From Zanthoxylum bungeanum (lineage: Eukaryota; Streptophyta; Magnoliopsida; Sapindales; Rutaceae): a DNA stretch of 64,000 bases. Positions 20,583 through 32,508 of this stretch are shown piece by piece. The notes under the pieces are model-generated. The model did not search any database, was not told the DNA's origin, and saw only the letters and a list, made by a program, of their open reading frames with translations. Positions within the stretch are counted from its first letter, which is position 1, and each line of letters opens with the position of its first letter. Both the position numbers and the translations under genes were made by a program. The DNA lies in contig SKCR01017720.1 in assembly GCA_019454045.1 (NCBI GenBank), positions 1 to 64,000 of the forward strand. The letters are read 5' to 3'.

Positions 20583-23400
20583 ATCGATGTGGCTCATTCG
20601 GACTGCTATGTCGTCTTGCATTTCTTGGAGGAAAAGCCGATCATCAACCGATATGGGCAAGGCATGGAGGGCCAATATCCGGCTTAATTCGGAGGAGCTT
20701 TTGTCCAATTGAAGGACGTTCTCTGGCCGAGCGGCCTGACTAACCTCCAGTGCAGCAAAGGAAGCGTATTGACCAAGAATCTCCTGAAGGCCCTCCAGGT
20801 CTGTACTGGTGTTGACCGAAGGCGAAGGAGGCCGAAAAGAAGCAGCAGACAATCGCCCAAAGCGGTCCAAAATGTTCTGGACCGATTGCAGCAATGGGTC
20901 GGATGCCTGAACACGAAGAATGAATTAGCAAAATAAACTAAGACCATGAGCTAAAGGAAAGGGGAAAAGACTTACCACCCCAGAACCAGAACTGGAAGGC
21001 CGATCCACCAATGCCTCAAATGCCTCAGCTTGTGGATACACTAGTTCTTGCTGAGATGAAGGATCTGAGGATGATGGATGCTGGGGGACAAGAGCCAGCG
21101 GCCATGTGGCCTGAGGAGGAGACGGCTGAGCATGAGAACTTTGTGGCAAGATGGGAGACTCAGCCTGATGGGGCGATGATTGTTCAGAAGTGGCTAGCAC
21201 TTGGACTATCGGAACATGAGCTACGGAAGAAGCAATCATGAAAGCCGGAGAAGACGGATGTTCAGGCACAATGGACTCCACTCGAGAAGGAGAGGGCGGA
21301 GGAGCCGAAGACGACGGCTGTGCGGAGGTCGAAGTCTGGTGCACAGAAGTACTTGGAGGTATTACTTCTGGCGTTGGGTGTTGCGGCGCAGTAGTAGGCC
21401 GAGCATCTACAAGAGAATCAGAGTCGGACAAATCAGAAATGTAAATGACTTCATCTTCTTCGTAAATGTGACGAAGTACATCGTCTTTATATATAGATCG
21501 AGCCTCCTCTAACAACTCCAATTCGGCCAAACTATAAAGGTCGTCCAGGTCCCATTAACGCCCTCTAAGCCCTGAGGCAGACATCCTGCGTACTAAGGGA
21601 TAAAGTTGCTTGAGGTGGTGCCAAAGAGACCCGGTCGGCCAAGTAGGCTCTGGCACTTCAGCCTCATCATCCGGATCCTGCACAATGGGTACAGAACCGT
21701 CTGAAGAGAAGCGCTCAAATAGAAGATGGTCTCTCAGAATTTCCTCGACTCTTAGACGCGAATGGCCAGATTTAATATATGGCTCTGTACCTTGGGGATC
21801 GGCTCCGAGTACACCGCACTCTCATGGTAATTGCTCCATAATAGAACCCTCGGCCGCTTCATCCTCATCAGAGGGAACCTGAACGACCAGTATTTCAGCA
21901 GGTCCCACCTCCTCGCCTCCGCCCATGGGAGCTTCGGCCCTCGGAGTTCGCACCGTTTCGGGCATTGCGGAAGATGGCTCAATCCTAAGCGTCTGCACAA
22001 GATACACAATTATGATTTCAGAGTACATCAAACTCATGTGCAAAAGAAGACGGGTCTCAAACTCATACCTTAGAGCGACGGACGAGTGGCACGTCCGAAT
22101 CTGAACTACGGCTGGGGTAAGGCTGTTTCCTTTTTGCAGGCTTTATCTTCTTGGGTTTGGCCGTCTCAGTTGTCTTTTTTGACCCCGTTGGCTCAGAAGA
22201 CTTTGGGGACAATGGAATAGTAGGAAATACCCTAAAAGAGGGCAGAGAAAAAAATCGCTCACGGGCAGGTGGCCAGAAACGATCAAAAGAAGAATGGACC
22301 GATGTACAAGAAGCAAAAGGAGCTATGACAAAAGAAGAAAGCAAAGAACGGGTTTCCGATGAGGATTCCTCTACGTCAGAAACTGAAAGGACTTTAAAAC
22401 GGTCCGACGAAGCGGAACACTTATGGAAGAAAGGAAGAGGCCATCCTTGAACGAGGCCAAGCTGACGGGTGACGAAGTTGGGAGAATACTCCTCCACTCC
22501 AGTCTTGCCATTGGCCCCAGTCAGAATGTCATGAATCAGGTCGCGGCTGCATAAAACCTTGTGCCATATGCGAAGACCTGACTTATCCTCTTCTGAGAGA
22601 GGGAGATCATGAACGAATGACGAGCTATTCCCCACTGAGAAAGGGAAAAAAGAGGAAACCCAAGAAAGAGTATAGAAATATTCAAAAGTAGTACGAGGGA
22701 GGAAAGAAGATGGCCTAAGCTGGGTAAGAAGAAGACCGGCATAATGATAAGGATGATTCGAATCAATGGCGCCGAAGACAGGGAAATAAGCTCTCAACCA
22801 AAGCTGAACGAACCATAAAGGACCAGAGGCAATGGGCGAAGCCCCCGACCGAAGTTATTTTTGGAGCACGGCCAAACCCCGATAGATAGCAACTATCAAG
22901 AAGGATGCCAGGTCTAAACGACGACCATTGGCAAGATCTGAAGAGATGGGAAGGTAGCCCGCCACGGGATTTTGGCTAGGCGCACAAATGATGTATTTGC
23001 ACAGCCAATGATGAAGGAAAGTTGTTCGCTCCAACATCGAAATAGGACCAGCCGTTTTCGAAAACGTGCGAAGAAAATAAAAGTATCACGAAAAGGACGA
23101 ATGGTCCATTGAAGGAGGAGGGAAACAGAAGTTTGTACAAGCCGAGATAGGTGCGCCTATGGGGGCCAACCCGGTGAGAGCACCGATGTCACGGAGAGTG
23201 ACAGTAAAATGACCAACAGGGAAAATGAATACATTGTACTCAGAAGACCAAAAGAACAAGGAAATAGGGAACAAGCTGCGGTCAAGGGAAGGTAAAGCCA
23301 ACGAAAGTTCAATGAAGGAAAGGAAACCATTCTTATCTAGAAAAGCACGAGTATCCGCATGCAATAGCATACGTTGGAACCAAGACTCGAACGCAGCGTC
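20582..23400 (-). pseudogene. Antisense plant-mobile-domain gene, C-terminal part with introns
   Basis: The minus-strand frame from 23394 to 22069 is unbroken except for TGA at 23086-23088 and TAA at 22855-22857. It encodes a plant mobile domain (PMD, the MAIN/MAIL-type domain also found in transposons), with 'FTVTLRDIGALTGLAPIG' and 'GPLWFVQLWLRAYFP', followed by a Ser/Lys-rich tail. Two short introns with clean borders follow: about 21993-22068 (AAG|GTATG ... TGTGCAG) and about 20907-20975 (GTAAG ... GTTCAG). The second exon is acidic and Pro/Ser-rich ('EEDEVIYISDLSDSDS'). The third (20906-20582) is predicted helical. Additional stops occur near 21838 and 21556. The N-terminus lies across element B at 36952-37227. 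Confidence 0.82.
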
Positions 23401-24819
23401 TGATGAGTGGTAAATCTATCATTATTTTCCACTAATTTAACCTAATATTTTGTATAGTTTCTTGAGTTTTGTGTTTTGTGTTATTTTGTAGATAAATAAA
23501 GTTTCAGGATATTCTGGAGGTGATTTGGAGCAAAACATTGAAAATTGGAAAAAAAGGCATTTTGGTAATTTTCCACGTTGCGACGCGCAAGCCCTTGGCA
23601 TCGTGACGCCTAACGTGCACCAAGTCCATGCTAACGTGCACCGGGTCAACGGGTCAGAATTTGAAAAGTTTGACTTTGCTAACGTGCGCCGTGCCACGTG
23701 TCACCATCACCGTCGATCTGCTAACATGCGCCGTGCCACATGTCATCATCCTACGGTGCCGACAGTCGCCATCGCCACGTGTCACTCCACGTCATTGCCA
23801 CGTCATCATCCACATCATCAGTTGACTGAGTCAACGTGCCACCTCACCGCCACGTCATCATCAGCCAATCACGAAGTGCCATGTGTCGCAATTCTATAGT
23901 GCCGACAGTCATTTTGCCATGTGTCGCCACGTCAGTGCCACGTCAGCATCAATTATTGACTGAGTTATCCTTATCTGACACGTGGCGGATAAGAATCTAA
24001 ACCAACCAATCAGAAGCCGCCACGTGTCACAATAATTGAGATCTAACCACCTTGCTACGTGTCACCTTATCTAGAATCACCACGTGTCATCACCTCAGCT
24101 TGCCACGACCAAAAGAAGCTGGCGTAGCGACGCCAAAGGCCTTGGCGTAGCGACGCCCAGAGCCCACCAAGGCCTATAAATTGAGCTCGAGATTTGAGTT
24201 TCAGTTGTACCATTCTCTCCCACCTCCTTGATGTAAATAGGGAGTTTCTCTCTCTAGTTTCTTTTAATTTAAGTTTTGTAATTAATTTTAATTACGTTTT
24301 GTAATAATAGTAATTAAGTTTCTTTATTTTTACAGTTTTTACTATTTACCATGAGGAGGTAACTTCCCCTTGCTAGGGTGAAAGGTAATTCTTTTACTAT
24401 TGCTATTTAGATTAATCTCCCTTAAATATAATATATTCACTATTTAAAATTTGACTTAAAAATGATACCGCCATATGGTCGGTTGGTAATTTATTTTAAT
24501 CTAGTTTAAACCTGACTAATCAGGGATACCGCCAGATTGGTCGGTTGGTAATTAAACTTTCTTACCGCCTATATGGCAGGTTCATGGACAAATCTTTTTA
24601 CCGCCTTAATGGCTGGTTGGACTTAATTTGACTTAATCAGGTTACCACCTATATGGCTTGTTGGTAATGTTATCATAAGTTTATATATAATATTATGGGA
24701 GATATCTAAATTAGTAGTAGTAAAAGTTGATCATTTTACCTTAGCATTTTATTTTATTGCAATTTACTTTTCAGCTTTTACTTTACCGTAATTACTTTTC
24801 TGCATTTTTACTTTATGTT
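23401..24819 (+). repeat. 5' LTR of element B (3' end missing)
   Basis: From about 23506 to 24819 it matches 34870-36177 closely, including the run of 'accgcctatatggc.ggtt' words near 24470-24670. The first ~105 bp (TGATGAGTGG...) have no match before 34870, so one LTR start has been altered. The last ~770 bp of the LTR (compare 36178-36946) are missing, replaced by organelle DNA. Confidence 0.85.
23690..24181 (+). promoter_or_regulatory. G-box/ABRE-like cluster and TATA box in 5' LTR of B
   Basis: Five perfect CACGTG hexamers lie at 23695, 23776, 23979, 24021 and 24081, mostly in 'gccacgtgtca' context. Several one-off copies (ccacatgtc, ccatgtgtc, ctacgtgtc) lie between them. They end about 90 bp upstream of a TATA box (24174, 'ctataaatt'). 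CACGTG/ACGTGTC are binding sites of bZIP and bHLH factors in plants (light, abscisic acid, stress). That they drive this LTR is inference. Confidence 0.7.
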
Positions 24820-24995
24820 CCGGTCGAAAAACAACGTCGATGAAGACGTGTAGGTGCACTATTACGCGGTGAGGATTGTAGCTTTCCATGAATTTTCCAT
24901 TTATCGCTCAACGACGGAACTTTGTTTATTTCTTTTTTTGAGGATCGGCGAATCAAATGATATTTTTGTTCCATTTTTGCCTTTTCTTCTCCCTA

Positions 24996-25241
<246 letters not shown>

Positions 25242-26033
25242 CTATGTACCCCCTTCATTTTCAGGGGATTATCTCGAAAAAAGGATTAATATTTATTCTA
25301 TCCTATTAGTAATAATGGAAGAGTTCGATTCGAAGGAGAAGCAGATCTATTCTATACTCGATAAGTACCAATACGCAATGGGGGCAGATTCCCTTTTCAA
25401 TGAGCAAATCCATCCATATTTGGTTAGCACAAACCAACAAGTGCCTGCAACGTCACCTGAGATAAGCCTACTTCTTCTGCTTGTTCATTCGGGTTCAAAT
25501 AACGCCTGCCGGGGAAAAAAGTCTCTCTCTTCCCGTCACGGATCATATTCCATTCCGGTGCGTCCACAGAAGAGGAAATCACAATGCATCTTGCTCAGCA
25601 GGCCTAGCCTGGAGTAGGAGTGTAGCGTAGGTAAGGTAAGAAAAGTGGCCGCCAGAGAGGAAGCTTTAGCTGATTAAGCGCAACTAAGCTAATATGTGCC
25701 GGATGCTGAGGGATCAGGATATTTTGTTTCAAGAGAACCTGGATCCTTTGGTTCGGGAAAAGCTGCTTCACGCTCTTGCCTCGGTTGCTTCGCAAGCTTG
25801 CTTGGCAGCTTGCTTTGCTCTAAGTTGACCTCTTACCTTGAAAAGGAAAAAAACACGCGGAGCGCGGTGAGCATTTCCTAGTGGAATCATCATAGGCATG
25901 TACAAGCATTCTAGAGGGTGACAAGCATCATCGAGGAGGCGTGCCGCCTTCCTTTTAAATGGTATCTATCAAAAGCCTTTTTTAATATGGCATTTTCTTA
26001 ATAGCTAATTGCCATAGAGTTAATGTCTCTTGA

Positions 26034-26174
26034 TAGCTCAGTAGCTACTGAGGAGGTAAAGGCCTTACTCTATTCCTTGCGGAATAGCGGCCTTGAAGTA
26101 ACTCCTTAGTTGTTAACTCAGTAACTCCTTAGTTGGTAAAGGCCTTATTCAATTCCTATCGGAATTGCGACCTT
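26034..26174. repeat. Imperfect tandem repeat with hairpin potential
   Basis: Two units share 'ggtaaaggcctta.tc.attcct' followed by 'cgga.t.gc.gcctt'. Each can fold on itself (aaggcc/ggcctt). It lies in the mitochondrial-like part of the organelle block. Confidence 0.5.
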
Positions 26175-28380
26175 CCGCTTGGCATAATCTACGATAAGAC
26201 ATTCATGACATGATCAGCGGAAATCACTTTCCAAGGGGTTGGGAGCGGGAGGAAGTCAATTACAGAAAGAGTAGAGACGGATATGGGGACTCTAGCTCCG
26301 ACCATGTCAACTATGATGGTCTTGCTGCTGCCAGTCCTTCCACCAGTGAATGCTGGCACTCCCGAACCTCTGTGTCTAGGTCATGCCGAAAAAGACTGCA
26401 GTGGATCTAATTCGTAGAATTAGCCTAAAAAGAGTAGCCGGAACCCAAAGCATGGGCTTTTTCTTTCATATTATCCAGTGGATAGGTTGACGTGACACCT
26501 TACTACATTAATTCATCACAGACTCAAGTGGAAGGGTTTTAAACGACTTATTTCAATCACTGAAGAACCTTTCGTCAATGAAGGAGCTATCCTCCCCCTG
26601 CAACAGTCCGGTTAAATAAAATTGGATCCGCCTTAGTCTATACCTATACGGGTAGTGCTATTCCAATTGGTTCAAGGTAAGCAGCTGAAGCAATGGGGTA
26701 CCTAACAAACAATTCATCTTTAATTATACCAAACAAAAATAGATAGGGAAATTCGAAAGAAATCAAATTCTAAATAAATAAATAAACAGAGAGTTTCTTA
26801 TTCGAAAAATCCCGAATTGGATCCCAAATTGATGGGTTAGTGTGAGCTTATCCATGCGGTTATGCACTCTTCGAATGAGAATCCTTTTTCTGAAAGATCA
26901 AAAATGGAAAAAATGCCTAAACCCTTTAATTTCGAATTACTAAGGCTCCATTTTGGTATATTTGGTATAAAGGAAGAATCCCAACATCGGTGTCTGCCAG
27001 GGTATTGCTTTTCGCGGTCTCAGTAGGTTGCTTGAGGTCCACGGGCCGTAACCAACAATATCAACTAAATAAGCGGTTGTGAGCGAGTGTAGGACCTCCT
27101 ATTCTTGCCCGGGGGTGACAACTCCAGCCCTAACCGTGGTGGGTTATATAAGCCCCCACTCTGACTTTTCCTTAGCTTAAGGACTGGACTCATCTAAAAG
27201 TCGGAAAATCGACTCGTAAGAAGCGGTAGTTACGCTTGATTTTAAGTTAAGGCCCCTTTCTTTTATTCTGTCATTGAATAAGAGCGAGAGAGGGTTCAAA
27301 AGCCTTTACTAGTTCGAGTTCAAAGCCATGCCAATGGGGCCTATAGCGAGGAGACCGACTGGGATCAGTACTGCTTTACTGCTAAAGGCTGCAGAATAAG
27401 AGAGCTCTCTTGTTGTCTTAAATCGAAAATCACACACGCTGAACTGAAATCATTGAACAGCATTCTGAATTTGACCCTGCCCTGACCTCCCCCTCGGATT
27501 AAATTAAAGAAAGGAGGGGGAGAGACTCACGCTTTAGCCACTTCATCTGAAGGAGGGCTTACAGAAGTCACAACACCAGAAAGTGACAATAGACAAATCA
27601 ACATAAATGCAAGAAAAAGAGGCACCCTCGGGAAGAGATCTCCAACTGTCAAAAGTCTGGTCGGTCTACCTTGTCCTTCATCTCTTTTTTGAGTTATTTA
27701 TCTTAGGAGTTAGTTCGGAGATAGCAAGAGGTAGCTCGGATATGGAACAAAGAATGCTAGAACATGCTGGGAGATATGAAATTGGTCCAACTTTCTCTTT
27801 CTTTCTTTAGCATTAATAAGATCATTCTAATCATCGCTAAGAAAGTAGATAAAACGACCTTACGCTCTATGACCGATTTCGAAAGTGAAAAAGGGAGATA
27901 GGTGCAGAGACTCAATGGAAGTTGTTCTAACAAATGGAGTTGACTGCCCCTTTTTGGTAAAGAAAAAAGAAAGTAAAATGAATCCTTCTATCGAATATCA
28001 CTGTCTGGCCTATAAGCAGATGACGAGAGCAATGATCAGTAAGCCTTTTACGAAGGCTCAAAGGGCTGAAGTCACGGCCCTACTTCAAAGAATTGCTTTA
28101 TATACTTTGGAATTTATGCAGCTTCAACATCTCCTGGTCAACGGAATTTAAAAAAAAGAATATCTTATTCCTCGGTATCTCATATGGGTTAACATTATGA
28201 GCATAAAAAATCCAAATGGAAAAAAAGATAGCAAAAGCTACCCAACCTGCTAGATCATTTACATAAAAATAATCTTTTAAAGGAAAAAAAGTGGCTTGTG
28301 TTCAGGGATGGAGCTTGAAAGATTTTCATAATTAGAGGTATCCATTATATCTACCACGTGGAGATGTGTTGGGAAGTATT

Positions 28381-28942
28381 TTATACCGATGACTTCAAAG
28401 ATTCGTTAACAAGAGGGTAAGGCTCGGAGAAGTAATGTGAAGCAATGATTAACCCTGGATGCGGATCATGGTGTGTTGTTCGTTCAATCTTTTGATACAA
28501 GCGATTCAATAACAGACTTGTAGTTACGCTGTATGCCTTCATCTTATCTTTCATCATCTTAATAGTGTACGCAGTAATATGGGATTCCATCCCTGGCTCT
28601 TAGTTTTAACTTGAATTCATCCCACTTTTGCTCATGAGCTAGCCTAGGGTTAGGGGATTTCAAATTACCGCATACTTTACGAGTATAGTTATTGTAAGGG
28701 TTCAGTATTCCCGTGATCTTCACAGTCCAAGTATCCCGCATTTTTTTGCTGATTTGCTCAGGTACATGAGCCTTTAAGTAATAATGAAGCATATCATTTG
28801 GGATTACCCTACTAGCAATGTCATCCTCAGTTGGTCCATATGATTCCCTTTTTACAATGGGTTTAATAACATTCATATAGATGAACTTGTTGAGGATTGA
28901 AAGTGGAGGGCCCATGCTACGAATGACGTCGCTATAAATCAA
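28381..28942 (-). pseudogene. Unrecognised split ORF in organelle block
   Basis: Two minus-strand ORFs, 28942-28559 and 28590-28381, overlap in different frames and look like one coding sequence split by a frameshift near 28590. Together they span about 185 residues of ordinary composition. The first has 'MGPPLSILNKFIYMNVIKP' and 'HVPEQISKKMRDTWTVKITG'; the second has 'LLLNRLYQKIERTTHHD'. I do not recognise the family. The position between mitochondrial-like DNA and psaB suggests a mitochondrial or mitochondrial-plasmid origin, which is a guess from context only. Confidence 0.4.
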
Positions 28943-28977
28943 CGATATCTTATGGCTATATTGAGATGTTGTTATAA

Positions 28978-29270
<293 letters not shown>

Positions 29271-29481
29271 CGGGTTTTTGAATCTAGTATAGCGAATTGA
29301 ATTCGATTTCTCATAGATCGATCTTTATTCTTTTTTTCGCGGTTAACCAAAAGAGGTTAATTCCATGAGCATGAGTTTCAAACTTGACTTTTGATTAAAT
29401 TAATAATCAGCTTTGCTTTCATTTTATCTTTTCTCCCACCGTCAGAAGAATACCAAGGAATATAAACTTTACAAATAAAGC

Positions 29482-29796
29482 CCGAGGATTGGCATTTCGG
29501 TGCTGTCATTTTGTATGTATATGGTTACAATTATCTACGTCCCCAATGTGCCTATGATGTAGCACCGGATGGACTGTTAGCCAGTGTGTATCATCTTACG
29601 CGACTAGAGTATGGTGTAGATCAACCAGAAGAGGTATGTATAAAAGTATTTGCTCCAAGGAGGAATCCGAAAATTACATCCGTTTTCTGGGTTTGGAAAA
29701 GTTCGAATTTTCAAGAACGGGAATCTTATGATATGTTAGGAATCCTTTATGATAATCATCCACGACTGAAACGTATCTTAATGCCGGAAAGAAGCT
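29482..29796 (+). pseudogene. ndhJ: Plastid ndhJ fragment
   Basis: Encodes most of the C-terminal two thirds of plastid NAD(P)H dehydrogenase subunit J: '[18 protein letters not shown]', '[20 protein letters not shown]', 'FAPRRNPK' and '[20 protein letters not shown]'. An extra base near 29497 shifts the frame just upstream of 'VILYVYG'. The match ends at 'MPE', where the intact protein would go on 'SWIGWPLRKDY'; instead the sequence passes into element B's gag. This is the right border of the organelle block. Confidence 0.93.
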
Positions 29797-29805
29797 TTAG
29801 TCAAC

Positions 29806-31380
29806 ATGGAACCTGAACCTTTGAACGTTGCACCACCGATTCCCATTCGAGACAGAACCATTCTGGTGGTCGACGGCTTCATTTCCTGTATTGTACTTCC
29901 TCCTTTTCCAGCAAATGCGTGTGACATCAAAACATGCATCCAGATGATTCAGCAGTTAATACAGTTTGGGGGAAACGTAACTGAAGATCCTAATTCCCAC
30001 ATCAGCAACTTCCTGGAAGTTTACGGTACTTTCAATTACAACCGAGCAGCTGAAGAAGCAATGAGACTGTGGGTTTTTCCATATTCCCTAAAAGACACAG
30101 CTAAAGCTTGGCTACATTCGTTACCAGCAGGTTCCATCACAACTTGGAACACTCTAGCCACCAAATTCCTTGCAAAGTACTTTCCACCAGCCAAAACTGC
30201 AAAGTTAAGGAACGCCATCACATCCTTCATGCAGCAAGATTCAGAATCTTTTTGCGAAGCTTGGGAAAGATTCACAGATTTACTCCGGAAATGTCCTCAT
30301 CATGAGATCGCAAAGTGGCTACAAGTCCAAACCTTCTACAATGGACTTTCTGGAATAATGAGAACCACAATTGATGCTGCTACTGGAGGAGCTTTAATGG
30401 CAAAAGGAGAAGATCAAGCCTGAGACTTAATTGAAGAAATGCCAACAACAATTCCTTGTGGCCAACAGAAAGGAGCATGATCCAAAGAATTGCAAGAATT
30501 TATGAAGTTGGAGCCAACACAGCACCGAATTCCAAGCTGGATGTGATTTGCAAAAAATCTGGAAACTCTTAACATGAAATTTAATGGTGGATCCACAAGT
30601 TCACCATTTGGAGGAGCACCTGAGTCAGATTCTTTCAACCAACATAAAGAAACGGTGAATTATGTCAAGAATTTCAACAGACAGGGGAACAATCTATATT
30701 CGAACACCTACAACCCAGGGTAGAGGAATCATCCCAATTTCGCATGGAGCAACAATTCAGGGCAAATGAACAACCCACCTCCCGGATTCCAACAACAGAA
30801 CAAAGGCCAGGAGTAGACAAATGAACCAGGAATAACAGAAGTGTTGATTCACTTGAAAAAGATAGAAGCAAAACTCGGTTCTCAAGCAGCAATATATGAT
30901 GCTATGTTTCAATCCCAAACAACATTAATTCAAAGTCAATCGGCTTCTATTAAAGCACTGGAGAATCAAATGGGACAACTGGCCAATGCTCAGAGTTACA
31001 GACCGCCAGATACCCTTCCTAGCAACACAGAGCCAAATCCAAGGAACATGGGGAATGAGCAATGTCATGCCATCATATTAAAAAGCGGTATTGAAATCAA
31101 TAAAGATGTTGGAGCCAAAACAATTGTTGAGGAAGTTCCAAAAGAAACAAAACAACATATGGAGGAAAAAGAACAGATCACTCCACTTCCACCTTTTCCT
31201 CGGTGTTTTTAGAAAAATAAACTGGAAAAGCAATTTTCTCGATTCTTGGAGGTGTTCAAAAAGCTGCATATCAACATTCCATTTGCAGAACCGTTGGAAC
31301 AAATGCCCAGCTATGCCAAATTTATGAAAGACATTCTTTCACGAAAGTAGAGATTGGGAGATTATGAGACAGTAGCATTA
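29806..31380 (+). pseudogene. gag pseudogene of element B
   Basis: Most of a plant gypsy Gag is present in one frame: 'FGGNVTEDPNSHISNFLEVY', 'AKAWLHSLPAGSITTWNTLA', 'KFLAKYFPPAKTAKLRNAI', 'EAWERFTDLLRKCPHH' and 'IDAATGGALM'. After a region with compensating frameshifts (30430-30560) comes the C-terminal part 'ALENQMGQLANAQS' and 'EQCHAIILKSG'. In-frame stops lie at 30421 (TGA), 31210 (TAG) and about 31348 (TAG). The N-terminus is cut at the organelle-DNA border. The domain order equals that of the gag at 1371-2537. Confidence 0.87.
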
Positions 31381-31780
31381 TCAGAAGAATGCAGCGCCAT
31401 TATTCAGAGAAAACTTCCTCCAAAGTTGAAAGATCCTGGCAGTTTCACTGTTCCTTGCACCATATGAGAACATGACTTCGGTAAGGATCTGTGTGATTTA
31501 GGTGCTAGTGTTAACTTGATGTCTTTTTCTATTTTCAAGAAACTACAGATTGAAGAAACAATGCCCACTTCAGTCTCACTACAACTTGCTGATAGAACGC
31601 TCGTATTTCCAAGAGGCGTAGATGAGGATGTGCTGGTCAAGGTTGACAAATTCATTTTCCCAGCAGATTTCATTGTCCTTGATATGGAGGAAGACGCAGA
31701 CGTGCCAATCATCCTCGGAAGACCATTCTTGGCTACAGGTCGAACCATTATTGATGTATAAAAAAGAAAACTAACCATGA
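31381..31780 (+). pseudogene. Aspartic protease remnant of element B
   Basis: In the same frame as gag lies a retroviral-type aspartic protease. The active-site triad context is 'LCDLGASVNLM' (DLGAS, about 31492-31524), followed by 'LQLADRTLVFPRG' and the C-terminal 'VPIILGRPFLATGRTIIDV'. The protease would cut the Gag-Pol polyprotein. Stops at about 31465 (TGA) and 31759 (TAA) break it. What follows is not reverse transcriptase. Confidence 0.85.
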
Positions 31781-32334
31781 GGGTACAAGACCAAGAAGTA
31801 ACATTCAATGTTTTCAAGGCCATGAATTTTCCAGATGATGAAAAGAAGGAGGAATGTTTCAGACTTGATGTGATACATAGTACCGATCAGAACTCTGATG
31901 AAAGACAAAGTTCTACAGACAAACTTAAAGCATGTCAATTACCTATGGAGCCTGAAGATAAAGCGCACTGCGTACTGAAGAAGCCTATTCTTGCACTACA
32001 AGCAACAGAAGAGAAAAAGTTCCACCAGCTCAACGAATTGGAGGAATTTCACAAACAGCCTTTTGAGGATGCCAAATTGTACAAAGAAAAGGTCAAGAAG
32101 AGACAGGATGAGAAGTTAGTGCGCATACAACTGGAACCAGGGCAGAAGGTATTGTTAAACAAATCAAGGGTGAAATTATTCCCATGGAAGCCAAAATCAC
32201 GGTGGTCAGGTCCATTTGTGATCACCAAGGTTTTACCAGACAGAGCTGTCGAGATACATGATCCTGATTCCAACAAAACTTTCAAGGTTAAAAACAAGCG
32301 TGTAAAGCACTACTGGGAAGAATCATTTGAGTGA
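31777..32334 (+). pseudogene. Protease tail fused to integrase C-terminus (RT, RNase H deleted)
   Basis: An open frame of 185 codons begins with the linker after protease ('VTFNVFKAMNFPDDEKKEE'). Near 31980-32010 it changes to the end of gypsy integrase: 'QLNELEEFHKQPFEDAKLY', 'LEPGQKVLLNKSRVKLFPWK', 'SRWSGPFVITKVLPDRAVEI' and 'FKVKNKRVKHYW'. That tail belongs some 1000 codons downstream in an intact element, so one deletion removed RT, RNase H and the integrase catalytic core while keeping the frame. No catalytic function remains. Confidence 0.85.
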
Positions 32335-32508
32335 CAAAAAGAATGTGTCACACTTTCAGATCCAGCTTAACGTTCCAGAAGTCATGTCTAGCTGACGACT
32401 TTAAACTTAGCGCTAGCAGGGAGGCAACCCATGCAATTTGTGTATATATTGTGATTTGGTGTGTTTTATTTTTGTGTGTTTAATTTTTGCAGATTAAGAC
32501 ATTTCAGG
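32335..32508 (+). other. Post-pol conserved motif and leader of the extra-ORF slot
   Basis: The motif 'aaacttagcgctagcaggga' (32397-32432 with flanks) is the same as at 2751-2790. An acceptor-like 'taatttttgcag' (32481-32492) and 'tttcag' (32502-32507) lie just before the next start codon. They would allow expression from a spliced RNA, which is inference. Confidence 0.6.

Noticed and set aside
21201..21512. Plus-strand Arg-rich ORFs opposite the PMD gene
   Set aside because: They are shadows of the Pro/Ser-rich antisense exon; the splice sites and domain landmarks are on the minus strand.
26000..26200. Possible tRNA-like fold in the organelle block ('gatagctcagtagcta')
   Set aside because: No cloverleaf with a TTCGA arm could be drawn; the hairpins come from a tandem repeat.
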